64,000 bases of DNA, taken from NCBI GenBank assembly GCA_003385635.1, contig QQUY01000001.1, positions 2,085,001 to 2,149,000 of the forward strand. Reading direction: 5' to 3'. Position numbers and translations under genes: made by a program. Positions 8,826-18,081 of the stretch are shown one piece after another. The DNA is from Acidobacteriota bacterium. GTDB lineage: Bacteria > Acidobacteriota > Blastocatellia > Pyrinomonadales > Pyrinomonadaceae. Each line of letters opens with the position of its first letter. Position 1 is the stretch's first letter. The notes beneath the pieces were generated by a model. It ran no database searches. It saw only the letters and a program-made list of their open reading frames with translations, and had not been told where the DNA came from.

Positions 8826-9135
8826 GTTTGGTGAGTTGGCTGAGTTTTGTGAGTTGGGGATCGGAGCTTAGGCGTCCCGCCTGCAATGAGCGAAGCAAAA
8901 AGACAGAAACAAGATGTACAGGATGGAAAGGATTGGAGCGTTTTCCTGACCGCCCTCCCGAGTTGAATGCGAGTTGGAGTTTGGATCTCCCGATTCTTGT
9001 TTAGAGATCTGAAATCTGAACTTTGAGATATTCCCGCGGCTATGCCGCATAGATGTGCGGGAACTGAACACTAAAGCGGCGGAGCCGCAGGAAATAGTAA
9101 TGCCCGTCGCTGGCGCTCCGGGTTCTGATCTCGAT
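8826..9135. repeat. Intergenic repeats and palindromes, with one copy of the dispersed GCCCGTCGCT repeat
   Basis: No gene is seen in these 310 bp. 8826-8860 is a degenerate GTGAGTT tandem. 9031-9064 can fold as TTCCCGC...GCGGGAA around an inner GCGGCTATGCCGC. 9070-9085 is GCGGCGGAGCCGC. 9102-9124 is a copy of the dispersed GCCCGTCGCTGGCGCTCCGG repeat, ending just beyond the 3' end of the lipoprotein gene. Confidence 0.6.
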
Positions 9136-10017
9136 CTACCGGATCGCAAACGTGATCGTGTAGGTCGCATTTCCCCGGGTTCCTCCGACGATCACGCGAT
9201 AATTTCCATTCGCTGGCAACTGTCCGTTCCAGGAAGTGCGGTCCGATCCGGGTTCCGCTCCCCTCAGGTAACCTTGCGGACCGCGGATCTGGAACACGGC
9301 GTTGTTTTCCACCGATGAGATATTGACGGACATCTGCTGGCCACCCTGGGCGCCGAGGACATATGTGTCGCGGTCGCCGCGAATTACGGCACCGTTGTAC
9401 GAAGCCGAGCTGCGTCCTTTCGAAAACTTGACCGTCTTCGTTATCCCGCCCGGCTGCGGTTCGTCGCCTTCTTCTTTCTTGGGCAGCGCCGTTGCCCCGA
9501 AAGTCACTGTATAGTCGGATCTGTCGCCGGCTGTAACGACCTCGAACGTGTAGTTGCCGGTCTCAGGAACAATTTCAGAGAAGTTCGTCTCCCTGGCGTC
9601 CGGCGCGCTGATCCGCATTCCAAGAGGATCCGTCCCTTTTAAAAATGCCAGGCCGTCCCCGGAGCTCACCTTCACATTTATTCTCTGACCTTCAGTGACT
9701 CCGAAATTGTATGCGTGCCTAGTATCGCCTGTAACCGTGTCGTTAAAACTTTTCGAAGTCCGGCCCTTCGCAAATCTGACGGTGATCGATTTGTCTTTCC
9801 CGGAAATGGCCTGATCGCCGGAATCGGCATCGCCCGACTCTCCTTCTGCAGTCAGCTCAACCCCTTCCATCGGGTCCACCAGCGCGTCGTCGGGGACATT
9901 TTGTACCGAGTTTTCGGATGAATCTGAATTGCCGCTTTCGGTTCCCTCAAAGATACCGCAGGAGAGAGTGAAGGCCATCAGACAAAGGACGATCAGCAGA
10001 TTGGTTGTCGATCTCAA
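9136..10017 (-). CDS. Lipoprotein with two pre-peptidase C-terminal (PPC)-like domains
   Basis: Predicted secreted lipoprotein: a hydrophobic segment is followed by the lipobox FTLSC-G, then an acidic Ser/Asp linker (~60 residues), then two homologous beta domains. Each begins VRFAKGRTSKSFN... or VKFSKGRSSASYN... and ends in a ...YTVTF / YTITF strand, the PPC-type pattern. I place the start at TTG 10017 because GAGGAG lies six bases upstream and the signal peptide then begins directly (MRSTTNLLIVLCL). An upstream ATG at 10053 would add 12 acidic residues and overlap cobO. The Shine-Dalgarno lies over the cobO stop, suggesting coupling. Function unknown. Confidence 0.78.
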   Translation of the reverse strand: MRSTTNLLIVLCLMAFTLSCGIFEGTESGNSDSSENSVQNVPDDALVDPMEGVELTAEGESGDADSGDQAISGKDKSITVRFAKGRTSKSFNDTVTGDTRHAYNFGVTEGQRINVKVSSGDGLAFLKGTDPLGMRISAPDARETNFSEIVPETGNYTFEVVTAGDRSDYTVTFGATALPKKEEGDEPQPGGITKTVKFSKGRSSASYNGAVIRGDRDTYVLGAQGGQQMSVNISSVENNAVFQIRGPQGYLRGAEPGSDRTSWNGQLPANGNYRVIVGGTRGNATYTITFAIR

Positions 10018-10027
10018 GTCGCTCTCC

Positions 10028-10609
10028 TCAGAATTCGATTCCTTGTTGGGCATAAATTCCCGCGTTGAAAGGATGCTTTACCTCTTTCATCTCCGTAACG
10101 AGGTCTGCCTCTTCGACGAGTTCGTCGGGTGCATTGCGCCCGGTCAGAACGATATGCAGTGCGGGCTGGTCCTTTCGAACCTCGCGGATCACCTCTATGA
10201 TCTTCTTTGTATCGAGGAACTTATAATCAAGTACGTAGATCAGTTCGTCAAAAACCAGCAGGTCGTAATCCCCGCTTCTGAGTTTTTCTTCACAAACTGA
10301 CCAGGTCTCTTCAGAAGTCTTAATATCTTGGGCCTTGTCCTGAGTATCCCACGTAAAACCGTCACCCATCGTGTGGACCTCGACGCCGATCTTCTCCAGC
10401 GAGTCGTGCTCGCCATACCGGTCGGTCTTTGACTTCATGAACTGGATCATGCAGCAGTTCAGCCCCTGACCCGCGGCACGAACCATCAATCCGATCGCGC
10501 AGGTCGTCTTTCCTTTTCCATCACCTGTATTGACGATCAAAAGGCCGCGGGTCTTCTCTCGATAGTCCTCGCGGCGCCATTTGTATGGTTTTTCTTTTTT
10601 GTCAGACAT
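10028..10609 (-). CDS. cobO: Cob(I)yrinic acid a,c-diamide adenosyltransferase (CobA/BtuR type)
   Basis: Transfers adenosyl from ATP to reduced corrinoids, the last activation step in making adenosylcobalamin. The 193-residue protein carries the P-loop NTGDGKGKTT (residues ~27-36), the MIQFMKS segment and the LVFDELIYVLDY Walker-B-like region typical of the family, and ends at the usual GIEF. No cobalamin riboswitch was recognised upstream and no other corrinoid gene is near, so it may serve salvage. The downstream lipoprotein gene starts 10 bp after it. Confidence 0.93.
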   Translation of the reverse strand: MSDKKEKPYKWRREDYREKTRGLLIVNTGDGKGKTTCAIGLMVRAAGQGLNCCMIQFMKSKTDRYGEHDSLEKIGVEVHTMGDGFTWDTQDKAQDIKTSEETWSVCEEKLRSGDYDLLVFDELIYVLDYKFLDTKKIIEVIREVRKDQPALHIVLTGRNAPDELVEEADLVTEMKEVKHPFNAGIYAQQGIEF

Positions 10610-10859
10610 CAGGGGAGTTCAAAGTTAAAGGTTCAAAGGAGGTTCCGAGAATCAGGGATCATGTGTCAGGGATCAGGGATCAGGGGTCATGTGTCGGGGG
10701 TCAAGTGTCACGCGTCAGGGATCAAGGATCACGTTTCATGTATCAGAGATCGCACGGAGGAAATCTCGGAATCCCCGACTCAACAGACTCAATCAACTCA
10801 CCAGACTCACTAGACTCACTAGACTCGAGAGACTCAAAAGACCCGACAGACCCAAAAAG
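10610..10859. repeat. Degenerate text-like tandem repeats
   Basis: 250 bp without a credible gene. 10650-10745 repeats words like ATCAGGGATCAGGGGTCATG. 10775-10860 repeats ACTCACTAGACTC-like words. The words drift gradually rather than being exact copies. Similar words occur inside the GH15 gene (20881-21012) and at 62.9 kb. Confidence 0.7.
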
Positions 10860-11864
10860 CTACGCCAGACTGTACTCGTTGCGGACATCGAGGGACGGAT
10901 CAGATTCGAAAGCCAGATCGACCGCTTCATTCATGCGTTCCTCGATCTCGCGCTCCAGCTCGTCCCAATCGCCCGTAATCCTGAACCCTGCAGCGTTCTT
11001 ATGGCCTCCGCCTCCGAACGACTCGGCGACCCTTGCAACGTTTATAGGCCCTTTGGAACGAACACTTACCCTGTACGTTCCTGGTTTGACCTCGCGCATA
11101 TACACCGAGCCGAGCACCTCTTTCGCTACAAGAGGCATATTGACGAATCCATTGTTGTCGCCATCTACGGCGCCGGTTTCTTCTTTCATCGCGAGGGTTT
11201 GGCGCATTAGCGCGATCCGGCCCGACTCATCGCGGCGAGCTGTTGCGAGCACCTTCTGCAGAAGTGCTACCCGACTCCACGAATAGCTGTTGTAGACAGC
11301 TTCAGAGATTCGCGAAGGCTGGACGCCTACTTTAACAAGTTCCGAAGCTACCTTGAGAGTTCTTTCAGTCGTGTTTGGAAAATGGAAGGACCCTGTGTCA
11401 GTGACAAGCGCCATATAGACGCACTCGGCGATCTCCTTCGACACACGGCCGCCGATCGCCTTGCACAGGTTATAGATCATCTCGCCGACCGCGGAAGCGG
11501 TCGCGTCGATCCAGTTGATGGTCCCGAACTGTTCGCAGGTCGCGTGATGGTCGATGTTCACCACGAACTGCTCTTCAAGCTTCTCTATTCCGGGCCGGTC
11601 AACGTTCGAACACTCGATCACAAAAACCGCGTCGTATTCCCGGTCTATCTCGCTGACTCTGCGGATCTCATCTGCACCGGGCAGCTGGAGGTAAGAAGCC
11701 GGTATCCCGTCTCTTACGATCACCTCGGCTTCTTTGCCCAAAGACTTCAAGAGCCAGCAAAGCCCCAATGACGAACCCACGCCGTCACCGTCCGGCCTCA
11801 CATGTGTTGTGATCCCAAAACGATTCTTGTTTTCAATTAACTCAACTACTTGGCTAAGCATCAC
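10860..11864 (-). CDS. nrnA: DHH/DHHA1 phosphoesterase, NrnA-like oligoribonuclease / pAp phosphatase
   Basis: Likely degrades short oligoribonucleotides and 3'-phosphoadenosine-5'-phosphate. The 334 residues contain the DHH-family metal motifs: THVRPDGDGVGSS (residues ~20-32), the DHHATC motif, DTGSF, and the C-terminal DHHA1 motif GGGHKNAAGF. It is the last gene of the rimP-nusA-infB-rbfA operon, a position shared in many bacteria, 51 bp after rbfA. Length is normal. Confidence 0.93.
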   Translation of the reverse strand: MMLSQVVELIENKNRFGITTHVRPDGDGVGSSLGLCWLLKSLGKEAEVIVRDGIPASYLQLPGADEIRRVSEIDREYDAVFVIECSNVDRPGIEKLEEQFVVNIDHHATCEQFGTINWIDATASAVGEMIYNLCKAIGGRVSKEIAECVYMALVTDTGSFHFPNTTERTLKVASELVKVGVQPSRISEAVYNSYSWSRVALLQKVLATARRDESGRIALMRQTLAMKEETGAVDGDNNGFVNMPLVAKEVLGSVYMREVKPGTYRVSVRSKGPINVARVAESFGGGGHKNAAGFRITGDWDELEREIEERMNEAVDLAFESDPSLDVRNEYSLA

Positions 11865-11915
11865 AAGCGGCCGTCGAAACCGCCGGCCTGGTTCCGGCGG
11901 AGCCTTTTCGAGGCC

Positions 11916-12284
11916 CTATAATTCCTTCGTGTTATCAGTATTATCGGTATCTTCGGAGATCTCTTCCAGGATCGATTCGATCTTTGCGGCATTTTCCTCT
12001 ACGGTGTCTCTCGCGAAATGCAGATGCGGAGCGTGATGAAGATTAAGGTTCAATGCGACCTGCCGCCTTACAAAACTCGTGGCTCCTCTAAGAGCAGACA
12101 TCGCAGCCTTCTTTTCTTCCTCGTCGCCTTCGACGACAACATAGATGTTCGCATCCCTTAGATCTTCCGAGACCCTCACGTCGGTAACGGTTACGGCCGC
12201 AAGCCTCGGATCCTCAAGCTCATAGCCGACAATTTCGGAAATCTCTTCCCGAAGCGTTTCAGCCATTCTCTCGGGACGCCGCAT
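11916..12284 (-). CDS. rbfA: 30S ribosome-binding factor A
   Basis: Small KH-like protein that helps 16S rRNA 5'-end maturation and cold adaptation. The 122-residue sequence shows the family start RPERMAETLREEISEIV, then DPRLAAVTVTDVRVSEDLRDANIYV and, near the end, RVxLNLxHxPxLHF-type VALNLNLHHAPHLHF. It follows infB by 32 bp in the canonical operon order. Confidence 0.95.
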   Translation of the reverse strand: MRRPERMAETLREEISEIVGYELEDPRLAAVTVTDVRVSEDLRDANIYVVVEGDEEEKKAAMSALRGATSFVRRQVALNLNLHHAPHLHFARDTVEENAAKIESILEEISEDTDNTDNTKEL

Positions 12285-12316
12285 ATCAAATACCTTTAAA
12301 ACCCGGATTCAGACAG

Positions 12317-15067
12317 CTACTCCAGTTCCGTCGGCGCGATCTCTTCTATCACGAACGCCTCGATCTCGTCATCGACCTTGATGTCGTTGAAGTTGACAAG
12401 GCTCATACCGCATTCGTAGCCCTGTTTCACCTCGTTCGCATCGTCCTTGAACCGTTTTAGCGAAGCGATGTCGCCACTCCAGATCACTACTCCGTCGCGG
12501 ATCAGCCTCGCCTTGGCCTGGCGTCTGATCAACCCGTCCGTCACTCGACAGCCAGCGATCGTTCCAATCCTTGAAACCTTGTATGTTTCCAGGACCTGAG
12601 CCTTTCCAAGGATGACCTCTTTCTCGATTGCGTCGAGCATTCCGATCATCGCCGCTTTGATCTCTTCTTCGACCTTGTAGATGATCGAGTGGAGACGGAT
12701 ATCGACCTCGTCCTGTTTCGCGGTCTCGACCGCCCGGACACCCGGACGAACGTTGAATCCTATGATCACGACCGCAGATGCGTCGGCTTCGGCCTGCGTA
12801 GCAGATGCGAGAAGAACGTCTGATTCGGTGATAGCTCCAACTCCGGAACGGATCACGCGGACTTTTACCTTCTCGGTTGAGAGCTTTTCAAGGGTTGATT
12901 TCAGAACTTCGACCGAACCCTGCACGTCAGCTTTCACCACTACAAGCAGTTCCTTAACGTTTGCCTGGCCAAGTGATTCGATTCCGCGCTTGGTGGTCTT
13001 CATCATCGCGATCTGGCGAGCCTGCTGCTGCCTCTGATTCGCGATCGTCTGAGCCTTGTCAATGTCTGAAACTGCCTGGAATACGTCGCCCGCCTGCGGG
13101 ACGCCCTGAAGTCCGAGAACTTCAACCGGCGTCGAAGGTTCGACCTCTTCCACCCGCTCGCCTCGGTCGGAGAACATCGCACGGACCTTTCCATAGAATT
13201 GCCCGACGATGAACGGATCACCAATTTTCAGGGTACCTTGCTGAACAAGTATCGTTCCGACAGATCCGCGACCCTTGTCGAGTTCCGCTTCAAGCACGAC
13301 GCCGGATGCTCGCCTTGTCGGGCTCGCTTTGAGGTCCATGATCTCCGCCTGAAGAAGGACGGTCTCGAGCAGAGTATCCAGATTGTCGTGGTTCTTCGCG
13401 GAAACCGGGACCATCTCGATGTCGCCTCCCCAATCTACGGGGTTCAGGCCTTGCTGAGAAAGCTCCGTTTTAACCTTGTCCGCGTTCGCTTCAGGCCTGT
13501 CGATCTTGTTAATAGCGACGATGATCGGAACGCCTGCGGCCTTCGAGTGCTCGATCGCCTCGATCGTCTGCGGCATAACGCCGTCGTCCGCGGCAACCAC
13601 GAGGATGACGATGTCAGTGGCTTTCGCACCTCGGGCACGCATCATGGTAAATGCTTCGTGACCGGGTGTATCGAGGAACACAAGACGTCTTTGCTCGTCC
13701 GGTTCATCAGGGCTCGGAACCAACACACTGTATGCTCCGATGTGCTGGGTGATCCCGCCGGCCTCTCCTTCGGCGATATTGTCCGAGCGGATCGCGTCGA
13801 GTAGCGAGGTCTTTCCGTGGTCGACGTGTCCCATGACGGTGACGACCGGGGCTCGCGGGATCTCGACGTCGTCGGAATCAGCAGCAATGAGTTCCTCGAA
13901 CTCCTGCTCGATGACCATCTCCTCGAACGGCACAAAGCTGACCTCGACTCCAAAGTTCTCGGCAAGCTCAAAAGCAGTCTCTTCATTGATCGGCTGATTG
14001 AGTGTTGCGAAAATACCTTTCTTGACCAACAGCTGAACAATATCCCTTGGAGTGACGCCCAATCCCTCTGCAAACTCGCGGATCGTCGCTCCTTCGGTCA
14101 AACGAACGGTCTTCGATGTTTCTGCTTCGGTCTTGCCGATCTGGTCCGAAATACGTTCCTCGATCGAGCGTTTTCGCGGTGCTTCGAAATCGTTTTCCTG
14201 TTGGCGCGTACGGTCGGCGAACCGACGCCCCTTGCGCCCTCCCCTTCCGGGCCTTCGATTGTGGCTTGGCGGCGGCGTGTAAACCGTCTTCGGAGTTGCT
14301 GTCTCGCCCGGCGTGCCCCTGAGTTTTCGTTTTCTGCCTTTTGTCCGTTCGGTCTGGAGTTCTTCGGCCGAAGGCTTCGGCGTCGTGATCCTCTCACCCG
14401 GTTTTACGCCAGCCTCAAGCGCTTTCTTTGTAAGCTTGAGCCTGGTGACCGATCTGCCCTTTTTTTCCTCTTCCTTATCTTCGTCTTTCGCTTCAACAGG
14501 TTCCGCTTCTTCCTGTTCGATTGCTTCCGCAGCGTCAGCCTCGATCTCCGGAGCATCCTCCTCTTCAGCCTCCTTCTCAAGAACCTCCTTCCTGGAGACC
14601 TTCAAGACCCGTTTCGACGCTGGTTTCTTTTCCTCTTCTTTAGCCTCCGCCGGCTCTGCTGACTCAGCCTCTTCAGGTTCCGGCTTTTCTTCAGCCTTAG
14701 CAGGCTCCTGCTTCTTAAGCTTTACTACCTTCTTGGCCGCAGCCTTTTTAGGAGCTTCTTCGGCTTTGACCTCTTCGACCGGCTCCGCTTCGGCAGCTTC
14801 TGTCGCTGCCTCTTCCACTGCCACCTCTTCAGCTGGCTCCGGCTTCGCGACCTTTTTCTTCTTTATTACCTTGATCGTGCGCTTCGGCGCTTTGTCGACC
14901 TTAGGAAAATACTTGGTGCGAATCTTGTCCGCGAGTTCCTTCGGGACAGAGTTCGAGGGCACACTAACATCCGCGCCTTCCCGTCGAAGGTCCTCGAGAA
15001 TGCGTTTTGTGTCCTGCTTAAGTTCACGAGCTAGGTCGTAAACCCTTATGTTCTTCCTAACGGCCAT
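12317..15067 (-). CDS. infB: Translation initiation factor IF-2
   Basis: GTPase that places initiator tRNA on the ribosome. The 916-residue protein begins with an IF2_N domain (residues 1-55), then a long Lys/Glu/Ala-rich low-complexity region to about 330, a second IF2_N domain (~325-380), and the G domain with [20 protein letters not shown] and NKIDRPE. Beta-barrel and C-terminal domains complete it. The start [16 protein letters not shown] is typical. It lies 98 bp after nusA; the small ylxR gene often found between them is absent, and the gap instead has a GC-rich hairpin. Confidence 0.98.
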   Translation of the reverse strand: MAVRKNIRVYDLARELKQDTKRILEDLRREGADVSVPSNSVPKELADKIRTKYFPKVDKAPKRTIKVIKKKKVAKPEPAEEVAVEEAATEAAEAEPVEEVKAEEAPKKAAAKKVVKLKKQEPAKAEEKPEPEEAESAEPAEAKEEEKKPASKRVLKVSRKEVLEKEAEEEDAPEIEADAAEAIEQEEAEPVEAKDEDKEEEKKGRSVTRLKLTKKALEAGVKPGERITTPKPSAEELQTERTKGRKRKLRGTPGETATPKTVYTPPPSHNRRPGRGGRKGRRFADRTRQQENDFEAPRKRSIEERISDQIGKTEAETSKTVRLTEGATIREFAEGLGVTPRDIVQLLVKKGIFATLNQPINEETAFELAENFGVEVSFVPFEEMVIEQEFEELIAADSDDVEIPRAPVVTVMGHVDHGKTSLLDAIRSDNIAEGEAGGITQHIGAYSVLVPSPDEPDEQRRLVFLDTPGHEAFTMMRARGAKATDIVILVVAADDGVMPQTIEAIEHSKAAGVPIIVAINKIDRPEANADKVKTELSQQGLNPVDWGGDIEMVPVSAKNHDNLDTLLETVLLQAEIMDLKASPTRRASGVVLEAELDKGRGSVGTILVQQGTLKIGDPFIVGQFYGKVRAMFSDRGERVEEVEPSTPVEVLGLQGVPQAGDVFQAVSDIDKAQTIANQRQQQARQIAMMKTTKRGIESLGQANVKELLVVVKADVQGSVEVLKSTLEKLSTEKVKVRVIRSGVGAITESDVLLASATQAEADASAVVIIGFNVRPGVRAVETAKQDEVDIRLHSIIYKVEEEIKAAMIGMLDAIEKEVILGKAQVLETYKVSRIGTIAGCRVTDGLIRRQAKARLIRDGVVIWSGDIASLKRFKDDANEVKQGYECGMSLVNFNDIKVDDEIEAFVIEEIAPTELE

Positions 15068-15165
15068 AAACTAAATCTTTTCTCGCCTGCCGCCAGTCGG
15101 GCGGCATATTCAAACCTTGTAAATGATCCCAGCGTCAGCGCGGGATCGCGGCAGGATGTTCTTGC

Positions 15166-16986
15166 CTACTCTTCTTCGTCTCCTGCCTGCTCTTCCTGAT
15201 TCTCTACTGCGGCGTCGATCGCTGCAGCTTGTTCGGAAGCTTTGACTTCTTCTGCCGGCTCCTCGACTTCTTCAGACGGAGCTTCTGCCGCCGCTTCTTC
15301 AGATTCAGAAGCCTCTTCAGCGACCACAGCTTCGGAATCTTCGGCGGCTTCGGTCTCAGGCTGATCTTCAGCAGGTTCGGCCGCACCTTCTTCAGACACC
15401 GGCTCGTCCGCTTCTTCAGCCGACTCAGCTACCGCCGGCTCGTCCGCGACTTCCTCAGTAACAGCCTCTTCAGCAACCTCCAGAACCGGCTCTTCTGCGG
15501 TCTCCTCAGTTGCTTCCGCTTCCGCAGACTCGGCAACAGCCTCCTCAACGGCCTCGGTCGTTTCAGCTTCTGCAGATCCTTCAGCCGCCTCTTCTGCAGT
15601 CTGTTCAACGGCCGTCTCGCCATCGCCTTCTTCATGCGAGATGCCCAGCTCGTGATCCGCCTCGCTGACGACGGCCTCAAGGTCTTCCTGCGGAAGGTCC
15701 TTGAGTTGAACCACCTGCTTGGCGGAATCGAGAATCACCTGAGCCTCATCAAGACTTGTGTCGAGGATCTCGACGACCTCATCGACAGATGTATTGGCAA
15801 GCGCTTCAATGTCCTCGATGCCTCCCGCTGCAAGCGTTTCCGCCGCTGCCGGGCTCATTCCGTCCAGCTCGGAGATCGGGACCGCCTCGCCGGAAGCCAT
15901 CATCTGGCCCATCTTCTTGGTGATCTCGGCCTTAAGGATCTCTTCGCTGATGATGTCGATGTCCCAGCCGACAAGCCTTGTCGCAAGCCTGACGTTCTGG
16001 CCGCGTTTACCAATGGCGAGCGAAAGCTGGTCTTCGACGACGATGACCTCCATTTTTCGTTCGTTGATGTCCGTAATCCTCACCTGCGAAACCTTTGCAG
16101 GGCTCAGGGCATTTGCCGCAAACACGGACGGCTCGTCGGACCATTCGATAATGTCGATCTTCTCGCCGCGGAGCTCCTTGATGATCGACTGTACGCGCGA
16201 TCCCTTCATACCGACACAGGCGCCGACCGGATCAACGTCTTTCTCGTTCGAGGAGACCGCGATCTTTGCTCTGTCGCCTGGTTCGCGTACGGCCGACTTG
16301 ATCACGACCGTGTCGTCATAGATCTCGGGGACCTCCATTTCGAACAGCCTCTTGAGAAGTTCCGAAGATGCGCGCGACACGACGATCTGCTGGCCGCGGA
16401 GTTCCTTGTTGACCTCTACAATGACAACCCTGACCCTTTCGTTGATGTTCCAGATCTCTCCGCGGGTCTGTTCCCTGCGGGGCAGGATCGCCTCCAGGTT
16501 GTTGCCGAGATCGACGACGATGTCGCCGCGCTCAAATCTTTTGACAAGACCGTTGATAAGCTCGCCGACACGGTCAACGTATTCGTCGTAGACCTTCTCC
16601 CGGACCGCTTCGCGGATCTTCTGGACGAGGATCTGCTTTGCCGTCTGCGCGGCGATCCTTCCAAGGTCTTCGGTCGGCAGCGGAAATGCCAGAATGTCGC
16701 CCAGTTCGATCTCGTCGTCGCCGGTCTCTTCGATCGCTTCGGTGAGTGAGATCTCAGTCGTGGGGCTTTCGACCTCTTCCACGACCGTCTTTAAAGCAGA
16801 GATCTCGACGATCCCCTCGTCGTCGTTCCAATCCGCCTGAATTCCCTCGCCGCCTTTGTATTCGGACTTGAACTGTTTACGGGCGGCCGCACGCACGGCG
16901 TCCTTCATAGCCTCGATAACGAGTTCCTTCTCGAGGCCGTATTCTTCTTTTAACGCCTCGATGCTTTGTCCAATCGATGTAATCAT
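15166..16986 (-). CDS. nusA: Transcription termination/antitermination factor NusA with long acidic tail
   Basis: RNA polymerase-associated factor controlling pausing, termination and antitermination. The 606-residue protein has the N-terminal RNAP-binding domain (~1-125), S1 domain (~130-200), two KH domains (~205-345, with VGACVGMKGSRVQ and LAIGKRGQNVRLA), and a helix-hairpin-helix repeat region around 360-425. The last ~175 residues are almost only Ala, Glu, Val, Ser and Asp, far more extended than in most NusA proteins. Long reading frames on the opposite strand here are a by-product of this biased codon use. Confidence 0.97.
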   Translation of the reverse strand: MITSIGQSIEALKEEYGLEKELVIEAMKDAVRAAARKQFKSEYKGGEGIQADWNDDEGIVEISALKTVVEEVESPTTEISLTEAIEETGDDEIELGDILAFPLPTEDLGRIAAQTAKQILVQKIREAVREKVYDEYVDRVGELINGLVKRFERGDIVVDLGNNLEAILPRREQTRGEIWNINERVRVVIVEVNKELRGQQIVVSRASSELLKRLFEMEVPEIYDDTVVIKSAVREPGDRAKIAVSSNEKDVDPVGACVGMKGSRVQSIIKELRGEKIDIIEWSDEPSVFAANALSPAKVSQVRITDINERKMEVIVVEDQLSLAIGKRGQNVRLATRLVGWDIDIISEEILKAEITKKMGQMMASGEAVPISELDGMSPAAAETLAAGGIEDIEALANTSVDEVVEILDTSLDEAQVILDSAKQVVQLKDLPQEDLEAVVSEADHELGISHEEGDGETAVEQTAEEAAEGSAEAETTEAVEEAVAESAEAEATEETAEEPVLEVAEEAVTEEVADEPAVAESAEEADEPVSEEGAAEPAEDQPETEAAEDSEAVVAEEASESEEAAAEAPSEEVEEPAEEVKASEQAAAIDAAVENQEEQAGDEEE

Positions 16987-17015
16987 ATTGTCCTAGCTCC
17001 TTCCCGCCTCTGCGG

Positions 17016-17516
17016 TCAGGACCCGCGCTTCTTAGATCTCTTCAATTCCCGCTCAATGTCGTACTCAAGATTCGCTTTCGAGATCGATGAGAGCGGTATG
17101 TTTACCTTTCCGGAGGTCCGGTCGTCAAAGACCACGTCGCCGTTCTCGATGGCCTCGATCCGGCCACGGAAGTTTCTCTGCCCGTTCATGGGCGAGTGCG
17201 TTCTAATCTTCGCCTGTTCCCCGGCAAACTTTCTGAAGTCATCGGTGCTGTAAAGACCTCTTTCTATGCCGGGAGACGAAACCTCTAATATGTATCTTCC
17301 GGGGATCAGGTCTACTGCATCAAGACGCTTCTCGAGGTCCTGGCTTACGGCTGAGCAATCGTCGTGGTTGATGCCGCCCTGCTTGTCGATAAAGACCCTT
17401 ACAGAAGCCTTCTTTCCGAAACCCGAAATCTCGACGTGGACCAGTTCAAGCCCTTTCTTCTCTGTGACTTCCGCGGCGAACTCACGTACCTGGCTTTCGA
17501 TATCCGACCTGTCCAC
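17016..17516 (-). CDS. rimP: Ribosome maturation factor RimP
   Basis: Needed for 30S subunit maturation. The 166-residue protein shows the N-terminal alpha/beta domain with LELVHVEISGFGKKASVRVFIDKQGGINHDDC and the conserved YILEVSSPGIERGL motif, then a C-terminal SH3-like domain (RGRIEAIENGDVVF). It is the first gene of the nusA operon, 29 bp upstream of nusA. A hairpin with a T tract lies about 15-45 bp upstream of its start. Confidence 0.95.
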   Translation of the reverse strand: MDRSDIESQVREFAAEVTEKKGLELVHVEISGFGKKASVRVFIDKQGGINHDDCSAVSQDLEKRLDAVDLIPGRYILEVSSPGIERGLYSTDDFRKFAGEQAKIRTHSPMNGQRNFRGRIEAIENGDVVFDDRTSGKVNIPLSSISKANLEYDIERELKRSKKRGS

Positions 17517-17530
17517 GAACTTTCCTTACC

Positions 17531-17560
17531 CCAAAATAAAAAGTGGGCACGAAAACCCAC
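17531..17560 (-). terminator. Terminator or attenuator ahead of rimP
   Basis: Read on the minus strand: stem GTGGG / CCCAC, loop TTTTCGTG, then TTTTTATTTT. It lies between the small gene ending at 17632 and rimP starting at 17516, so it either ends the former or acts as a leader attenuator of the nusA operon. Confidence 0.6.
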
Positions 17561-17631
17561 GTTAGGCGTCCCCACGCTTTGCAGGAAACGAATATCTTAC
17601 ACGACACTGTTGTGGTAAATCAAGCCATATG

Positions 17632-18039
17632 TCAGATAACGGACTTGAGGTCTGCAAGGCACTTTTCGACTTTCGTGAGACCGCTTTCAACCAGTTTCAG
17701 ATTGTCAGCATTTGGCTCTGAGGAAAGCTCTTCTGCCATGACCGAGAGCTCCTTGATCTCCTCGTGCAGCTTCTTGGCGCGCTTACGTTTTTCGCGGTCG
17801 TCGCCGCCGCCCCCTTTGGCGATCTTCCTCGCTTCTTTGATCCCCCAGTGCGTGATCCGCACCTCGCTGCCGCGACCGGTGTCAGATATCCAGCCGCTGC
17901 GATTCATTTGGCTGTGAATGTCCTTGTAACTGGGGAAGAATCCTGCCTTTTTGACGAGTTCCTTAAGATCTACGGATTCTGAGTCCTTACCGCCAGTCAC
18001 TTCGTAGATCTTCTCGAGGATCTTGTGATAGACGTCCAT
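17632..18039 (-). CDS. Small unknown protein, winged-helix-like N-terminus and coiled-coil C-terminus
   Basis: A 135-residue soluble protein I do not recognise. Residues ~1-70 look like a compact helical/winged-helix fold (LVKKAGFFPSYKDIHSQMNRSGWISDTG...ITHWGIKEA). A Gly/Lys/Arg-rich linker follows, then a charged heptad-like helix (~85-135). It lies 42 bp after the ROK glucokinase on the same strand and before the rimP operon. The composition is consistent with coding DNA. DNA binding is a guess. Confidence 0.6.
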   Translation of the reverse strand: MDVYHKILEKIYEVTGGKDSESVDLKELVKKAGFFPSYKDIHSQMNRSGWISDTGRGSEVRITHWGIKEARKIAKGGGGDDREKRKRAKKLHEEIKELSVMAEELSSEPNADNLKLVESGLTKVEKCLADLKSVI

Positions 18040-18081
18040 AGAATATTCGCCCCGGCTTTCCCGGAGTCGTCTTCCTGCTTC

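Noticed and set aside
15068..15165. Missing ylxR between nusA and infB as evidence of deletion
   Set aside because: Many genomes lack it at this place; the 98-bp gap shows only a GC-rich hairpin and no gene remnant.
15229..16749. 506-codon open frame opposite nusA
   Set aside because: It is a by-product of the biased codon use in nusA, has no ribosome site, and its Phe/Arg/Leu-rich translation resembles no family.
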